Below are positions 18,647 through 27,889 of a stretch of DNA of 64,000 nt, piece after piece. The stretch comes from an uncultured Microbulbifer sp. (lineage in GTDB: Bacteria; Pseudomonadota; Gammaproteobacteria; Pseudomonadales; Cellvibrionaceae). The translations under genes were made by a program, and so were the position numbers. The number at the start of each line of letters is the position of its first letter. Position 1 is the first letter of the stretch. Below the pieces are notes generated by a model. The model was not told the DNA's origin and searched no databases. It worked only from the letters and a program-made list of their open reading frames with translations. The DNA lies in the NCBI RefSeq assembly GCF_947498635.1, contig NZ_CANMKV010000011.1:1-64000 (forward strand), given 5' to 3'.

Positions 18647-19351
18647 GTGCGCATTTTTATTTCCTCCCTTTTTATCCTCCTTCTTTCCGGCCAATCCCTG
18701 GCCAGCCAACTGGAACCCTTCAAGGCAACCTATACTGCACGCTTTAACGGCATTAGTGTGACAGCCACCCGACAGCTCACTGGGCAGGAAGGTAATTGGC
18801 GTCTGGATTTCAGCACCCACGCCCTCTTTGCCAGCATTAAAGAATACTCTCGCTTTACCGATCGGGATGGCAACATTACCCCCCACCACTATGAGTATCG
18901 CAGGAAAGGGCTCGGCCGCGATCGCGGCACCATCCTCAACTTCGAGCCCGACAAGGGTATGGTGCTCAATATATCCAAGCCCGAGCGCGACATGCAGGAT
19001 GTACCCCCCCATATCCTGGATAAACTCAGTTACCAAATGCAACTGGCGCTCGATGTCGCCGCAGGCAAAGAAAATCTCCAATACGAAATTGCTGATGGCA
19101 AGAAGATACGCAAGTACACCTTTGCCCGGGAAGGAAGCGAAATCCTGCAAACGCCAATGGGAAAGGTAGAGACAATAAAGGTGCGCAGGGTAAGAGATGC
19201 GAACTCCGAAAGAGAGACAACCGTCTGGATTGCTCCCCAGTGGAACTACGCCTTAGTCAAGCTGGTTCAACGTGAGGAAAATGGCAAAAGATATCAAATC
19301 ACTTTGAAAAAGCTGTCTATCAGCGGGAAAAGTGTCGGTGCAGGCCAATAA
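18647..19351 (+). CDS. DUF3108-domain secreted protein
   Basis: About 234 residues with a signal peptide (MRIFISSLFILLLSGQSLA) and a DUF3108 domain, a periplasmic beta-rich domain of unknown function that commonly follows purN in gammaproteobacteria. GTG at 18647 with GAGG 7 nt upstream is the preferred start; TTG at 18632 also has an AAGG site and cannot be excluded. Visible stretches include the FEPFKATYTARFNGI N-terminal strand and VETIKVRRVRD toward the end. Has its own terminator downstream. Confidence 0.8.
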   Translation: MRIFISSLFILLLSGQSLASQLEPFKATYTARFNGISVTATRQLTGQEGNWRLDFSTHALFASIKEYSRFTDRDGNITPHHYEYRRKGLGRDRGTILNFEPDKGMVLNISKPERDMQDVPPHILDKLSYQMQLALDVAAGKENLQYEIADGKKIRKYTFAREGSEILQTPMGKVETIKVRRVRDANSERETTVWIAPQWNYALVKLVQREENGKRYQITLKKLSISGKSVGAGQ

Positions 19352-19366
19352 CCTACCCTATTCAAG

Positions 19367-19412
19367 GAAGGCAAAAAAAAATATCCACATTTGATGGATT
19401 TTTGCCTTTTTT
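19367..19412 (+). terminator. Terminator after the purMN-DUF3108 unit
   Basis: Outer stem AAGGCAAAAA / TTTTTGCCTT enclosing TATCCA / TGGAT, followed by six T. It ends the purine operon. Confidence 0.75.
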
Positions 19413-19597
19413 CTCTTTATAAAGTGATTCCTTTCCCTTGCACGGGCAATTCCTTATTGCCTACCCTGTTTAAAGTAAGGGATGTGCTACGGAAATCGAA
19501 GGCATCTATATAAATCTAATGGCCTTCGTTCCATATCTCAGCATTTTCAATGCTACTTATGGTTTTCAGTAATCAGCAGACTTAGAGATGGGCTCTC

Positions 19598-21007
19598 ATG
19601 AATAAAAAATACCTGCGACACGCAGTTTTAGCCGCAGCAATCGGCTCCGTTTCCCAAGGCGCCATGGCCGCGGGTTTTTACCTACAGGAAACCAGCGCAT
19701 CCGGCCTCGGCCGCGCCTTCGCTGCCGAAAATACCATCGGTGACAACGCCTCCATCCTCGCCCGCAATCCGGCGGGCTCTGCACTGTTCGATACCTACAC
19801 TTTGACCGGTGGTATTACTTACGTTGATCCGGGCATTGATGTGTCTGGTGATGTTACTTATTTTCTCCCGGTAGATGTTGGCCCCGATGGCATCATTTAC
19901 GCCACATCTACCGTTGAAGCCAATGCCAGTGACTATGCCACCAGTGCATTTATCCCTAATGGCTATCTAGCTGCCCCCATTAATGACGAATGGTCCTGGG
20001 GCTTGGCCATGTATACCGACTTTGGCCTGGAAACCGACTTCCCCGACAGCTTCCCAGCCACCACTATCGCCAACCAGACCGAGCTGCTGACCTTAAATAT
20101 TCAGCCGTCCATCGCTTACGATATCAACGACAGATTCAGTATTGGCGCATCTATCAACTTTCTCTATGCCGACGCAAAATTAATATCCAGCTTCCCCAAT
20201 GATTTCGTTCTTGGTGAAACAATAGAGCAATTCACAGGGGTTAACCCCGAAGGCGCCAGCATTCTAAAAGTTGAGGGGGACGGCTGGGATGTGAGCTGGA
20301 GCGTTGGTGCCATATGGAAGATTGATGATAACACCCGCGCAGGCATTTCCTACCATGCCATCTACGACCCCAAACTGAAGGGTGACGTGAATTCGGATGT
20401 CACTCCTGCCGGCGCTCCATTTGACGATGCCAGCGGCAACCTGACTCTGAATTTGCCCGACACCCTTGAGCTGGGTCTGTACCACCGTTTTGAAAATAAC
20501 TGGGCTATCGCCTTCGGCTATATGTGGACTCACTGGAGCCGCTTTGAGCGTCTCGAAGCCTTTATTCCTTCTGGCGGGGAAGGGTTCAACCCCCTTCTAA
20601 TTAAAGAGGAGAACTTTCAGGACGGTTCACGCTATAGCTTAGCCGGCGAATACTTCTATAACGATAGAGTTACCGTACGATTCGGCTATGCCTATGATGA
20701 AGGCGCGGCCCGTGACGGCTTTAATCTCCACGAAGAAGAGAAAATTAAAGAAGAGACCGGCCTGGACCTGCCTGTCACCTGGCGCACCCTCTCCATTCCC
20801 GACACCGATCGTCAGTGGCTAACCCTAGGTGGAACCTATAAGCACAATGACCGACTGAGTGTTGATGCCAGTCTCGCCTATATCTGGGGTGATGATGAGC
20901 TGATTCAAGAAGTCAGTAATTTAGACGGATTTGTTACTTTCTACGACGGCGGCACCACAAAAACCCAGGCCTGGCTATTCAGTGCTGGCGTAAACTACAG
21001 CTTCTAA
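19598..21007 (+). CDS. FadL/OmpP1-family outer membrane long-chain fatty acid porin
   Basis: 469 residues with a signal peptide (cut after QGAMAA). The mature N-terminus GFYLQETSASGLGRAFAAE is the FadL hatch signature, including the NPAGSALF motif. The remainder alternates polar and aromatic residues typical of a 14-stranded beta barrel and ends with an aromatic residue (GVNYSF). FadL-type proteins import long-chain fatty acids or hydrophobic compounds across the outer membrane by lateral diffusion. Monocistronic, with its own terminator. The long-chain fatty acid role is family knowledge; ligand here is unproven. Confidence 0.9.
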   Translation: MNKKYLRHAVLAAAIGSVSQGAMAAGFYLQETSASGLGRAFAAENTIGDNASILARNPAGSALFDTYTLTGGITYVDPGIDVSGDVTYFLPVDVGPDGIIYATSTVEANASDYATSAFIPNGYLAAPINDEWSWGLAMYTDFGLETDFPDSFPATTIANQTELLTLNIQPSIAYDINDRFSIGASINFLYADAKLISSFPNDFVLGETIEQFTGVNPEGASILKVEGDGWDVSWSVGAIWKIDDNTRAGISYHAIYDPKLKGDVNSDVTPAGAPFDDASGNLTLNLPDTLELGLYHRFENNWAIAFGYMWTHWSRFERLEAFIPSGGEGFNPLLIKEENFQDGSRYSLAGEYFYNDRVTVRFGYAYDEGAARDGFNLHEEEKIKEETGLDLPVTWRTLSIPDTDRQWLTLGGTYKHNDRLSVDASLAYIWGDDELIQEVSNLDGFVTFYDGGTTKTQAWLFSAGVNYSF

Positions 21008-21031
21008 TAGCATTCGCATTTCCTGGGAACC

Positions 21032-21061
21032 AAAGGCTCTACTACAGTAGGGCCTTTTTTT
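21032..21061 (+). terminator. Terminator of the FadL-family gene
   Basis: AAGGCTCTACT-ACAG-TAGGGCCTTTTTTT hairpin with T run, 25 bp after the stop codon. Confidence 0.85.
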
Positions 21062-21523
21062 ATTTGCCCACCCTTTTACTTCCACCAAATAGCAACCTAA
21101 CCACCTCTCTTCCAAACACTACCTCCAGAGCATTCACCCAAAAAAACCAAACGACAATTCAAGTGCCCCCCCCTAGCCCCGCCTAACGTAAACCAATAAA
21201 ACTTTCGCATATCAATCGATTTATTCTCGAAACTTTATCATTTAGATGAGCCGCAATTAAAAATCCAATCTATCTCAAAAGAATGATCGGAAGAGACTGA
21301 ACCATTAATTACTCCTCACCACCGCGCACCAACACCAACACGATTAACATAAAAAACCTCCCCCAGAGAAACTCACCCTCACCAAAAGAGGGATAACCCA
21401 AATAATCGAACCCCGATCTTTGTTGGTAATTGGCAGCATCAAATAAGCCATACGATAAAATCGGTCACAGCCCTCAAAACAACAGACCCGATTAATAACA
21501 AGCCCAACCACACGAGCACCGCC
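21062..21523 (+). other. Intergenic region upstream of the PilJ-type gene
   Basis: About 460 bp rich in A and C with few G on the + strand, unlike the flanking genes. No ORF, repeat or RNA recognised. It presumably contains the promoter of the PilJ-type/DUF1116 pair. Confidence 0.5.
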
Positions 21524-22302
21524 ATGAAGTTATCAATAATACTCCTCCTATGTATAGCAAGCCTGGATTCAATAGCATTAACCATGGGAGAAGCCATCAA
21601 TATCGCGGGACGTCAACGTATGCTATCCCAGCGAATTACACAGGCCTATATTCTCAATGGCATGCAGCCTGAGGCACCGCGACACAGGAGAGTGCTGATG
21701 CGGTCAATACAAGAGTTCGAGTCAAACAATAAAAAACTGAGTGCATTTCACCAAGCAAAAAAATCCGCCACCAACTAAAAAAAGCACAAACTGAATGGCG
21801 ATCATTTAGGGAGATAAGCCGACAACCCGCCAGCAAAGAAAATGCCACCAAACTATTTCAACGCAGTAACACACTCCTCTTAGAGGCACATACTTACGTC
21901 ATTCAGTTGCAGCAACTTGCCAAACATAGCTCTGCCGAGTTAATCAATATCGCGGGCCGGCAGCGTATGCTCTCTCAACGCATCGCCAAGAACTACGCTG
22001 CTAAACTCTGGAAGATTTCTCCCGAAGATGCTGAAAACCGACTGCAACTAGATCTCTCCGAGTACTCCAGCCGCCTAAACCAACTACTGGACAGCCCACT
22101 CAACACTATCGAAATCACCCGCAACCTACGCAAGGCAAAAGATCATCTGAAATACGCCCGCCGAGGCCTTGAAGGAAAGATGAAAATATCCGAAAAACGC
22201 CAGATACAAGTAACCACCGGCACTACTGATCTGATGCTACGCAATATGAATATCATTACCGAGCAGTACACAGACCTGTTGAATTCACGGGAACACTTAT
22301 GA
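21524..22302 (+). pseudogene. PilJ/NarX-type sensor domain protein, frameshifted at an A7 tract
   Basis: Two consecutive ORFs (21524-21778 and 21907-22302) in different frames form one protein. The first has a signal peptide (MKLSIILLLCIASLDSIALT) and INIAGRQRMLSQRIT; the second begins with a second copy, LINIAGRQRMLSQRIAK. This repeated motif marks the type IV pili methyl-accepting chemotaxis transducer N-terminal (PilJ-N) domain. A shift of -1 at the slippery A AAA AAA tract (21757-21763) restores a continuous reading to the second ORF (IRHQLKKAQTEW ...), so the whole is a tandem PilJ-N periplasmic protein of about 259 residues. It is either a broken gene, a phase-variable tract or programmed frameshifting. 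The next gene starts inside its stop codon. Confidence 0.7.
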
Positions 22303-23621
22303 AAACGGATGTTGAATTTGGGCCCAGCACAGAAGACATTTTGGAAGGACTGTCAACGCCTGACTTTAAGGCACTAAACCAACAGGCAAACAACGAAACC
22401 ATCAAGCGTATGAAGCAAGCTGTTCCGATATTGATCGGAACTGGCAAGGCACAAGATCATATACCCGGCATGCATAAAAACCTGATTCTCCACGCCGGTC
22501 CACCAATCACTTGGCAGCGGGCATCGGGTCCTTTAAAAGGCGCCATTATTGCCGGCCTGATCTATGAAGGCCTGGCAAAAAATAAGAGCGAAGCCGAAGA
22601 AGTCATGGCAAAAGGGGAAGTGGTCTTAGCGCCCTGCCATGACCACAATGCGGTAGGACCAATGGCAGGCATTATCACCTCTTCAATGTCGGTTTACATT
22701 GTTGAAGACCAGTTTTCAGGCCACCGATCTTACTCCAACCTCAGCGATGATCGCGGCGACTACAGGGGTAGCTCCATTCGCTTTGGCGTCTATGACCAAG
22801 AAGCGATCGACTACCTCCACTGGATTGAGGATGTTATCGCCCCAGCACTTGACCAGGCAATTCGCGATGAAAATGGAATTGATTTTCTGCCAATTATTGG
22901 TAGAAGCTTACTTATGGGGGACGACTGCCATGTCATGAATAATGCGGCCACCCTTATATTTTCCAGAATTTTACTCCCGGGAATCATTAGGAACAGCAAA
23001 CAAAAGAAAGAAACCGTACAGATCGCGACTCAAATCTATCAGGATGAATCCTTTCCATTAAACCCTATTATGGCTACCTGCAAAGCCGTAGCCGATGCAG
23101 GTAGCGGAATTCCCCACAGCAGTATTATTACTGCAATGGCCCGCAACGGCACAGAATTCGGCATTAAGGTATCGGGGCTGGGTGATACTTGGTTCACCGG
23201 CCTGGCTGGCGTGGCCCGCGGTATTTTAATGCCGGGAATTACTCCGGCGGATGTTAATCGGGATATGGGGGACAGTGCGATCACCGAGACAATGGGACTT
23301 GGTGGCACCATCAAATCTATCTCAGGGTCCTACCAAGACTCCATTAACAATATCTTGAAGACTTATAATATCACTCACTCGGAGAGCGATTTATTTCTCA
23401 TTCCAGGAATCGATGATCGAGGATCACCCCTAGGATATGATCTGTTAAAAATTATTAAAGCAGACACAACCCCAACCATTAATTCCGGCCTAGCGCAAAA
23501 GCATATGAACCGCTATCAAGCTGGCATTGGATCTCTGCATCCGCCCATGGAGGCCTTCCTAAAAGCGGCTGTTCATTTCCTCGAAGTAGAAAAGAACCAA
23601 CCCCCGTCAAAGCAACCTTGA
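22299..23621 (+). CDS. DUF1116-family protein (YlbE/YahG-like)
   Basis: 440 residues. DUF1116 proteins (E. coli YlbE and YahG) are about this size; characterised relatives are part of the oxamate carbamoyltransferase complex of allantoin catabolism, with FdrA and YlbF, but none of those partners is in this window. Visible conserved blocks: AGPPITWQRASGPLKGA, LAPCHDHNAVGPMAGI, HVMNNAA, and GRSLLMGDDCH. It begins in the stop codon of the frameshifted PilJ-type gene (ATGA overlap), so expression may be coupled. A terminator follows at 23641. The role here, without FdrA/YlbF, is unknown. Confidence 0.8.
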   Translation: MKTDVEFGPSTEDILEGLSTPDFKALNQQANNETIKRMKQAVPILIGTGKAQDHIPGMHKNLILHAGPPITWQRASGPLKGAIIAGLIYEGLAKNKSEAEEVMAKGEVVLAPCHDHNAVGPMAGIITSSMSVYIVEDQFSGHRSYSNLSDDRGDYRGSSIRFGVYDQEAIDYLHWIEDVIAPALDQAIRDENGIDFLPIIGRSLLMGDDCHVMNNAATLIFSRILLPGIIRNSKQKKETVQIATQIYQDESFPLNPIMATCKAVADAGSGIPHSSIITAMARNGTEFGIKVSGLGDTWFTGLAGVARGILMPGITPADVNRDMGDSAITETMGLGGTIKSISGSYQDSINNILKTYNITHSESDLFLIPGIDDRGSPLGYDLLKIIKADTTPTINSGLAQKHMNRYQAGIGSLHPPMEAFLKAAVHFLEVEKNQPPSKQP

Positions 23622-23640
23622 GGACTTTTGATGGGCAATA

Positions 23641-23671
23641 AAAAAGGGGAATTAAATGAATCCCCCTTTTT
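23641..23671 (+). terminator. Terminator of the DUF1116 gene
   Basis: Hairpin AAAAAGGGGAATT ... AATCCCCCTTTTT. Symmetrical A/T tracts suggest it also stops the convergent M2 peptidase gene. Confidence 0.85.
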
Positions 23672-23707
23672 AAATCAAGCTTAAATCAGAGCCCAAAATT
23701 TACCCGG

Positions 23708-25570
23708 CTACCAGCCACACTGGCGCCCCTGGTTTTGCTCTTCCAGATAGGCCATCAGAGGCTGGAAGTAATCGATAATCGCCGAAGCATCCAGATCACG
23801 CTGCCCCGTCAAGGCTTCCATCGCATCCGGCCAGGGCTTGCTGGCCCCCATCGCTAACATGGTGCGCAGCTTCTTGCCCGCCTCAGCATTTTGGTAGATA
23901 GAGCAGCGATGCAGGGGTCCAGTCTCACCGGCGGCCTCGCAAAGCGCTCGGTGGAACTGGAACTGCTGAATACGCGCCAGGAAGTAACGGGCATAGGGAG
24001 TATTGCCAGGAATATGGTACTTGGCGCCCGGATCAAAGTCCGCCTCGGTACGCTCTACTGGAGCCGCGATGCCCTGGTACTCCTCGCGCAACTTCCACCA
24101 GGCTTTGTTGTAATCGGCAGGCTGTACCTCACCGTTAAATACCTGCCAGCGCCACTTATCCACCAACAAACCAAAAGGAAGGAAGGCGATCTTATCCAGC
24201 GCCTGCTGCATCAGATAGCCAATATCCTTACTTTCATCGGGTACCTCATCCATCAAACCGATTTCCTTGAGGTATTTCGGCGTAATAGACAGCGCAATAG
24301 TATCGCCTACCGCTTCATGGAAGCCATCATTGGCACCCTCCTTATAAAGGAAGGGCTGATCCTTGTAGATGCGCTGGTAAAAATTGTGCCCCAACTCATG
24401 GTGAATGGTGACTAGGTCTTCGCCCGTTTTGTTAATACACATCTTGATGCGAATGTCATCCTGACCATCCATATTCCATGCGCTGGCGTGACAGACCACA
24501 TCGCGATCGCGAGGCTGGGTAAACTGGGAGCGTTCCCAGAAGGTTTTTGGCAGTGACTCAAAACCCAGGGAGGTAAAGAATTTTTCCCCCACTTTGACCA
24601 TATCCTGCTCACTCATGCCGGAATCAACCACCAGCTGAGTCAGGTCATAGGGCGCCTGCATATCCTTATCTTTAACCAGGTCATACACATTTCCCCATTC
24701 CTGTGCCCACATGTTGCCGAGCAGGTGCGCAGGGATTTTGCCCTGGGCGGGTGCCACTTCATCGCCGTAGTGCTCATTCAATTTAGCCCGTACATGGCAG
24801 TGCAGAGCCTCATACAGAGGCTTTACCTTGCCCCACTGAGCATCCATATCGGCAGCAAAGGCATCCGGCTCCATATCGTACTTAGAGCGCCAAAAAACGC
24901 TTAGATTGTCGTAACCCAGCTCTTCTGTACCCGCATTACCGATCTCGACCTGACGCTCATACAGTGGCTTCATAGGGGGGGAGATTTTGCGCCAGCCCAC
25001 CCATAAATCCTTCAGCAGTTCCGGGTTGCGATTGGTCGCCATCATCCGACCCATTTCGGTCAGGGTGTAGCACTTCTCTGCACCCTCTTCCTCACGGCAG
25101 TATTTGCCGGCCCCATACATACCCTGCATCTTCGAACCGATCTGTGCCAACTCTGTGGTCAGTGCGGGATCTTTCGGCGCGGGGAATACCAAGCCCTGTT
25201 TTAACAGGGTCAGCTTGCGGCGGGTATCCGGGTCCAATTCCAGGCCATTAAACTTGGCGGCTTCCGAAGCGAGCTCCACAGCCATAGTCGTATAGCGCTC
25301 AGAGGCCAGCGCCTCTACATACTGTGAGTCAAGATTGATATAGGTGGATGCCAACCAGGCTGCGTGGCTCATTTCCTGAGCCATCTTTTCCAGGCGGGTC
25401 TGAGCATTATCGAGAAATGCCTGAGCATCCTCAGCAGTCAGCGGACCCTGCTTGGCCGCAGCACTTTCTGCGCTGGCCTGCGCCACACCGATAGATTTTG
25501 ACGACTGCTGATCGCTGTCACAGGCAGACAGGGCTACCGTAGCCGCAATGGCAAGAGCAACTTTCTTCAT
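23708..25570 (-). CDS. M2-family peptidyl-dipeptidase (ACE-like), lipoprotein
   Basis: About 620 residues from the ATG at 25570, which has a GAGGGGA site just upstream. Lipoprotein signal ([17 protein letters not shown]). The M2 family (bacterial angiotensin-converting-enzyme-like enzymes) removes dipeptides from peptide C-termini with zinc. The zinc motif [10 protein letters not shown] and the downstream [12 protein letters not shown] (Glu ligand) are clear. It is inferred to be anchored in the envelope and to work on peptides outside the cytoplasm. It is distinct from the DUF885 genes but shares the same general catalytic plan. Monocistronic. Confidence 0.92.
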   Translation of the reverse strand: MKKVALAIAATVALSACDSDQQSSKSIGVAQASAESAAAKQGPLTAEDAQAFLDNAQTRLEKMAQEMSHAAWLASTYINLDSQYVEALASERYTTMAVELASEAAKFNGLELDPDTRRKLTLLKQGLVFPAPKDPALTTELAQIGSKMQGMYGAGKYCREEEGAEKCYTLTEMGRMMATNRNPELLKDLWVGWRKISPPMKPLYERQVEIGNAGTEELGYDNLSVFWRSKYDMEPDAFAADMDAQWGKVKPLYEALHCHVRAKLNEHYGDEVAPAQGKIPAHLLGNMWAQEWGNVYDLVKDKDMQAPYDLTQLVVDSGMSEQDMVKVGEKFFTSLGFESLPKTFWERSQFTQPRDRDVVCHASAWNMDGQDDIRIKMCINKTGEDLVTIHHELGHNFYQRIYKDQPFLYKEGANDGFHEAVGDTIALSITPKYLKEIGLMDEVPDESKDIGYLMQQALDKIAFLPFGLLVDKWRWQVFNGEVQPADYNKAWWKLREEYQGIAAPVERTEADFDPGAKYHIPGNTPYARYFLARIQQFQFHRALCEAAGETGPLHRCSIYQNAEAGKKLRTMLAMGASKPWPDAMEALTGQRDLDASAIIDYFQPLMAYLEEQNQGRQCGW

Positions 25571-25821
25571 CTTCCCCTCAGATTTCATTATTAGATCTTC
25601 AACTGTCGCCGTTTATAGCATAAGCCAGCGGCTACCAGCGACGGTAGACAAAGAAGTTAAGCGTAGATCGACACAAAATCCCCTGTATTGGGACTTTTAT
25701 GGGGAAAAGTACGGTGTGCTCGGGAGATACAACTCAGCGGGGGCAACTAAAGCCGAGCCGACGCTGCGCAATACACAGTGTAAAAAAGAGGGAAAAGTAG
25801 TCGAGGAAAGGCGTAAATGGA

Positions 25822-25931
25822 GGCAGCCCAACCAGCACACCCTCGGCACATGATACCACTGCTACCGTTGCTCCCTTCCGGGCCTGGCGGAGTTCACAGC
25901 TGCTCATTGCGAGGGGACCGGAAGGGCCGCC
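25822..25931 (-). ncRNA. ffs: Small bacterial SRP RNA (4.5S RNA)
   Basis: Read on the minus strand, the apical loop contains CCAGGCCCGGAAGGGAGCAAC, matching the conserved Ffh-binding region (GGUCCGGAAGGAAGCAGCC in E. coli). The ends pair: GGCGGCCC at 25931-25924 with GGGCTGCC at 25829-25822. Length of about 110 nt agrees with the gammaproteobacterial form without an Alu domain. The RNA binds Ffh and targets inner-membrane proteins to FtsY and the translocon. Exact ends are inferred from the pairing. Confidence 0.93.
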
Positions 25932-25964
25932 ACAACGATCTTCGGTGCATCCGAAGAGGGCGCG

Positions 25965-25993
25965 ATTATAGAGGGTTAAAGGCGCGAGTTCCA
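25965..25993 (-). promoter_or_regulatory. Likely ffs promoter
   Basis: Perfect -10 box TATAAT on the minus strand at 25970-25965, followed by a GC-rich discriminator (CGCGCCC) of the kind found at stable RNA promoters. The -35 region is not a good consensus. A small hairpin (CTTCGG/CCGAAG) lies between the -10 and the mature RNA. Confidence 0.5.
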
Positions 25994-26052
25994 GCCCTAT
26001 TAACAGGTTATAATAGACGACTACTACTTTACCCCCATCTAAAGAGTTACCC

Positions 26053-26904
26053 ATGCACCTGTTTGTCGATAATTTGACCAATGTTGATTTCAGCTACCTG
26101 GACCACCAACGCGGCTTGGTAGGCGAAACCTGGCTGGCGAATGCCGTACTCGATGGCGCGCTCGATAGCCAGGGCATGGTGTGCGACTTTGGCATCGTTA
26201 AAAAAACATTGCGCCACTGGCTGGATGATCAGCTCGATCACCGCCTATTGGTGCCTACCCTCGCACCAGGGCTGACATTAACCCACCAAGATGGAAAAAT
26301 TTCTCTCAGCTGGACGCTTTCCAGCGGAGAACAAATTTCCGTATCCGGCCCGGATCAGGCCTTCGCATTGGTTGAGAGTGACGCGATTACCGCCGAAAAT
26401 GTCGCGGTCTGGAGCGTGCAACAACTGGCCAACTCATTTCCCACCAGTGTTGAACAGTTAAGCCTGACTTTTGTAGACGAGAACATCGAGGATGCCTTTT
26501 ACCACTACAGCCACGGCCTCAAGAAACACCAAGGCAACTGCCAGCGTATTGCCCACGGCCACCGCTCACGTATCCAAATTTTCGTTGCCGGCGAGCGCAA
26601 TAAACACTTAGAGCAAGACTGGGCGCAACGCTGGAAAGATATCTATCTGGGCACCCGTGAAGATCTGTGCAAAGACGCCGGTGGAAGCGAACACCGCTTG
26701 CGCTTTGCCTATCGCGCTCAACAGGGGGCGTTCACCCTGGAGTTACCCGCAAACGCTTGTGAAATTGTCGATTGCGATACCACCGTTGAACAATTGGCCC
26801 AATATATCGCCCACTCCCTCGCAGAGAGACATCCGGGTAAAGAGATTAGGGTGCATGCCTATGAAGGTGTGGGAAAGGGCGCCATTGCCACAGCCCAGCT
26901 GTAA
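26053..26904 (+). CDS. 6-pyruvoyl-tetrahydropterin synthase / QueD family protein
   Basis: 283 residues, about twice the length of a usual QueD subunit. Family features: HLFVDNLTNVDFSYLD at the start, then two further blocks; the second half has HGHRSRIQIFVAG, carrying the His-x-His zinc ligands of the PTPS/QueD fold (NCQRIAHGHRSR), and a late EIRVHAYEGVGKGA. It is therefore a tandem or extended PTPS-family protein. QueD makes 6-carboxy-5,6,7,8-tetrahydropterin for queuosine; whether this two-domain form does so is not clear. Located between ffs and rsmE. Confidence 0.75.
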   Translation: MHLFVDNLTNVDFSYLDHQRGLVGETWLANAVLDGALDSQGMVCDFGIVKKTLRHWLDDQLDHRLLVPTLAPGLTLTHQDGKISLSWTLSSGEQISVSGPDQAFALVESDAITAENVAVWSVQQLANSFPTSVEQLSLTFVDENIEDAFYHYSHGLKKHQGNCQRIAHGHRSRIQIFVAGERNKHLEQDWAQRWKDIYLGTREDLCKDAGGSEHRLRFAYRAQQGAFTLELPANACEIVDCDTTVEQLAQYIAHSLAERHPGKEIRVHAYEGVGKGAIATAQL

Positions 26905-26960
26905 ACTCGGCCTCGTTGCCCTCGCAATAACAATTTTCCTTCTTTACAAGAGCCCCGACT

Positions 26961-27677
26961 GTGAACCTAATTGTGTTACATGAAACGGACTTTATCCGTC
27001 CCGGCATCGTCCGTCTCACAGGGCGCAGACTGGAACATATTAGTAAAGTGCACCGGGCCGAGCCCGGTCAGCACTTGCGTGTAGGCTTAATAGACGGAGA
27101 TATCGGTCTTGGGGAAATTACCGATCTTAGCGATCAGTATGTAGAACTCCGAGTAGAGTTCACCCAAAGCCCACCCCCGCCCCCGCCGGTTACCTTAATC
27201 CTAGCCTTGCCACGCCCTAAAATGCTCAAGCGCATCATCCAGCATGTCACCGCTCTCGGAGTAAAAAGGCTGGTACTGATCAATAGCTACCGTGTGGAAA
27301 AATCCTATTGGCAAACGCCGTGGCTGGACGAGGGAAAACTCCTCGAGCAGTGTTTACTGGGGCTCGAACAGGCCGTTGACACAAAAATGCCGCAAATTAT
27401 CTTGCGTAAACGCTTCAAACCATTTGTTGAAGATGAGCTGCCTGAGCTCGCCAAGAATTCACTCAAATTGGTTGCCCATCCAGTTGGAGGCGAGGCCTGT
27501 CCAGTCGATCTCGGCGAGAGCTGCACTCTGGTCATCGGCCCCGAGGGCGGCTTTATTCCCTACGAAGTGGAAAAACTCAAAGAGATCGGTTTCAATTCTG
27601 TACACTTGGGACCTCGTATTCTGAGGGTCGAAACAGCATTACCTGTGTTGGTAAGCCGGCTTTTCCCCGCCCACTAG
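26961..27677 (+). CDS. rsmE: 16S rRNA (uracil1498-N3)-methyltransferase
   Basis: 238 residues, normal RsmE length. The SPOUT-fold C-terminal knot binding S-adenosylmethionine is visible as VIGPEGGFIPYEVEKLKE followed by LGPRILRVETALPVL, which is diagnostic for RsmE. The N-terminal PUA-like part begins NLIVLHETDFIRPG. The enzyme methylates U1498 in helix 44 of 16S rRNA. The gene follows the PTPS-family gene by 56 bp, and a common transcript is possible. Confidence 0.95.
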   Translation: MNLIVLHETDFIRPGIVRLTGRRLEHISKVHRAEPGQHLRVGLIDGDIGLGEITDLSDQYVELRVEFTQSPPPPPPVTLILALPRPKMLKRIIQHVTALGVKRLVLINSYRVEKSYWQTPWLDEGKLLEQCLLGLEQAVDTKMPQIILRKRFKPFVEDELPELAKNSLKLVAHPVGGEACPVDLGESCTLVIGPEGGFIPYEVEKLKEIGFNSVHLGPRILRVETALPVLVSRLFPAH

Positions 27678-27831
27678 ACGAGTGAGGTGAGCCATGTATT
27701 ACAAACTATTAATACCTATCACCTCACCCCTTCATAAAAGTCGGGCAATCATGCTTTCTTTACCACAGCCAAGTCTTGCCGCACACAATAATGAGACTTT
27801 TGCACACTTTATTCACCAAGATTTCATCATT

Positions 27832-27849
27832 CTGTCATAAATAAGACAT
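27832..27849 (+). promoter_or_regulatory. Pho box upstream of the PstS-OmpA gene
   Basis: CTGTCATAAATAAGACAT matches the PhoB consensus (CTGTCATAWAWCTGTCAY) at 15 of 18 positions, with both half-sites in the correct spacing. It lies 40 bp before the ATG at 27890. PhoB control of a phosphate-binding protein is expected. The match was counted by eye. Confidence 0.75.
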
Positions 27850-27889
27850 ATTTTGCGGCCTCGTTTTACTTTCCTAGGGTCGAGCTTTT

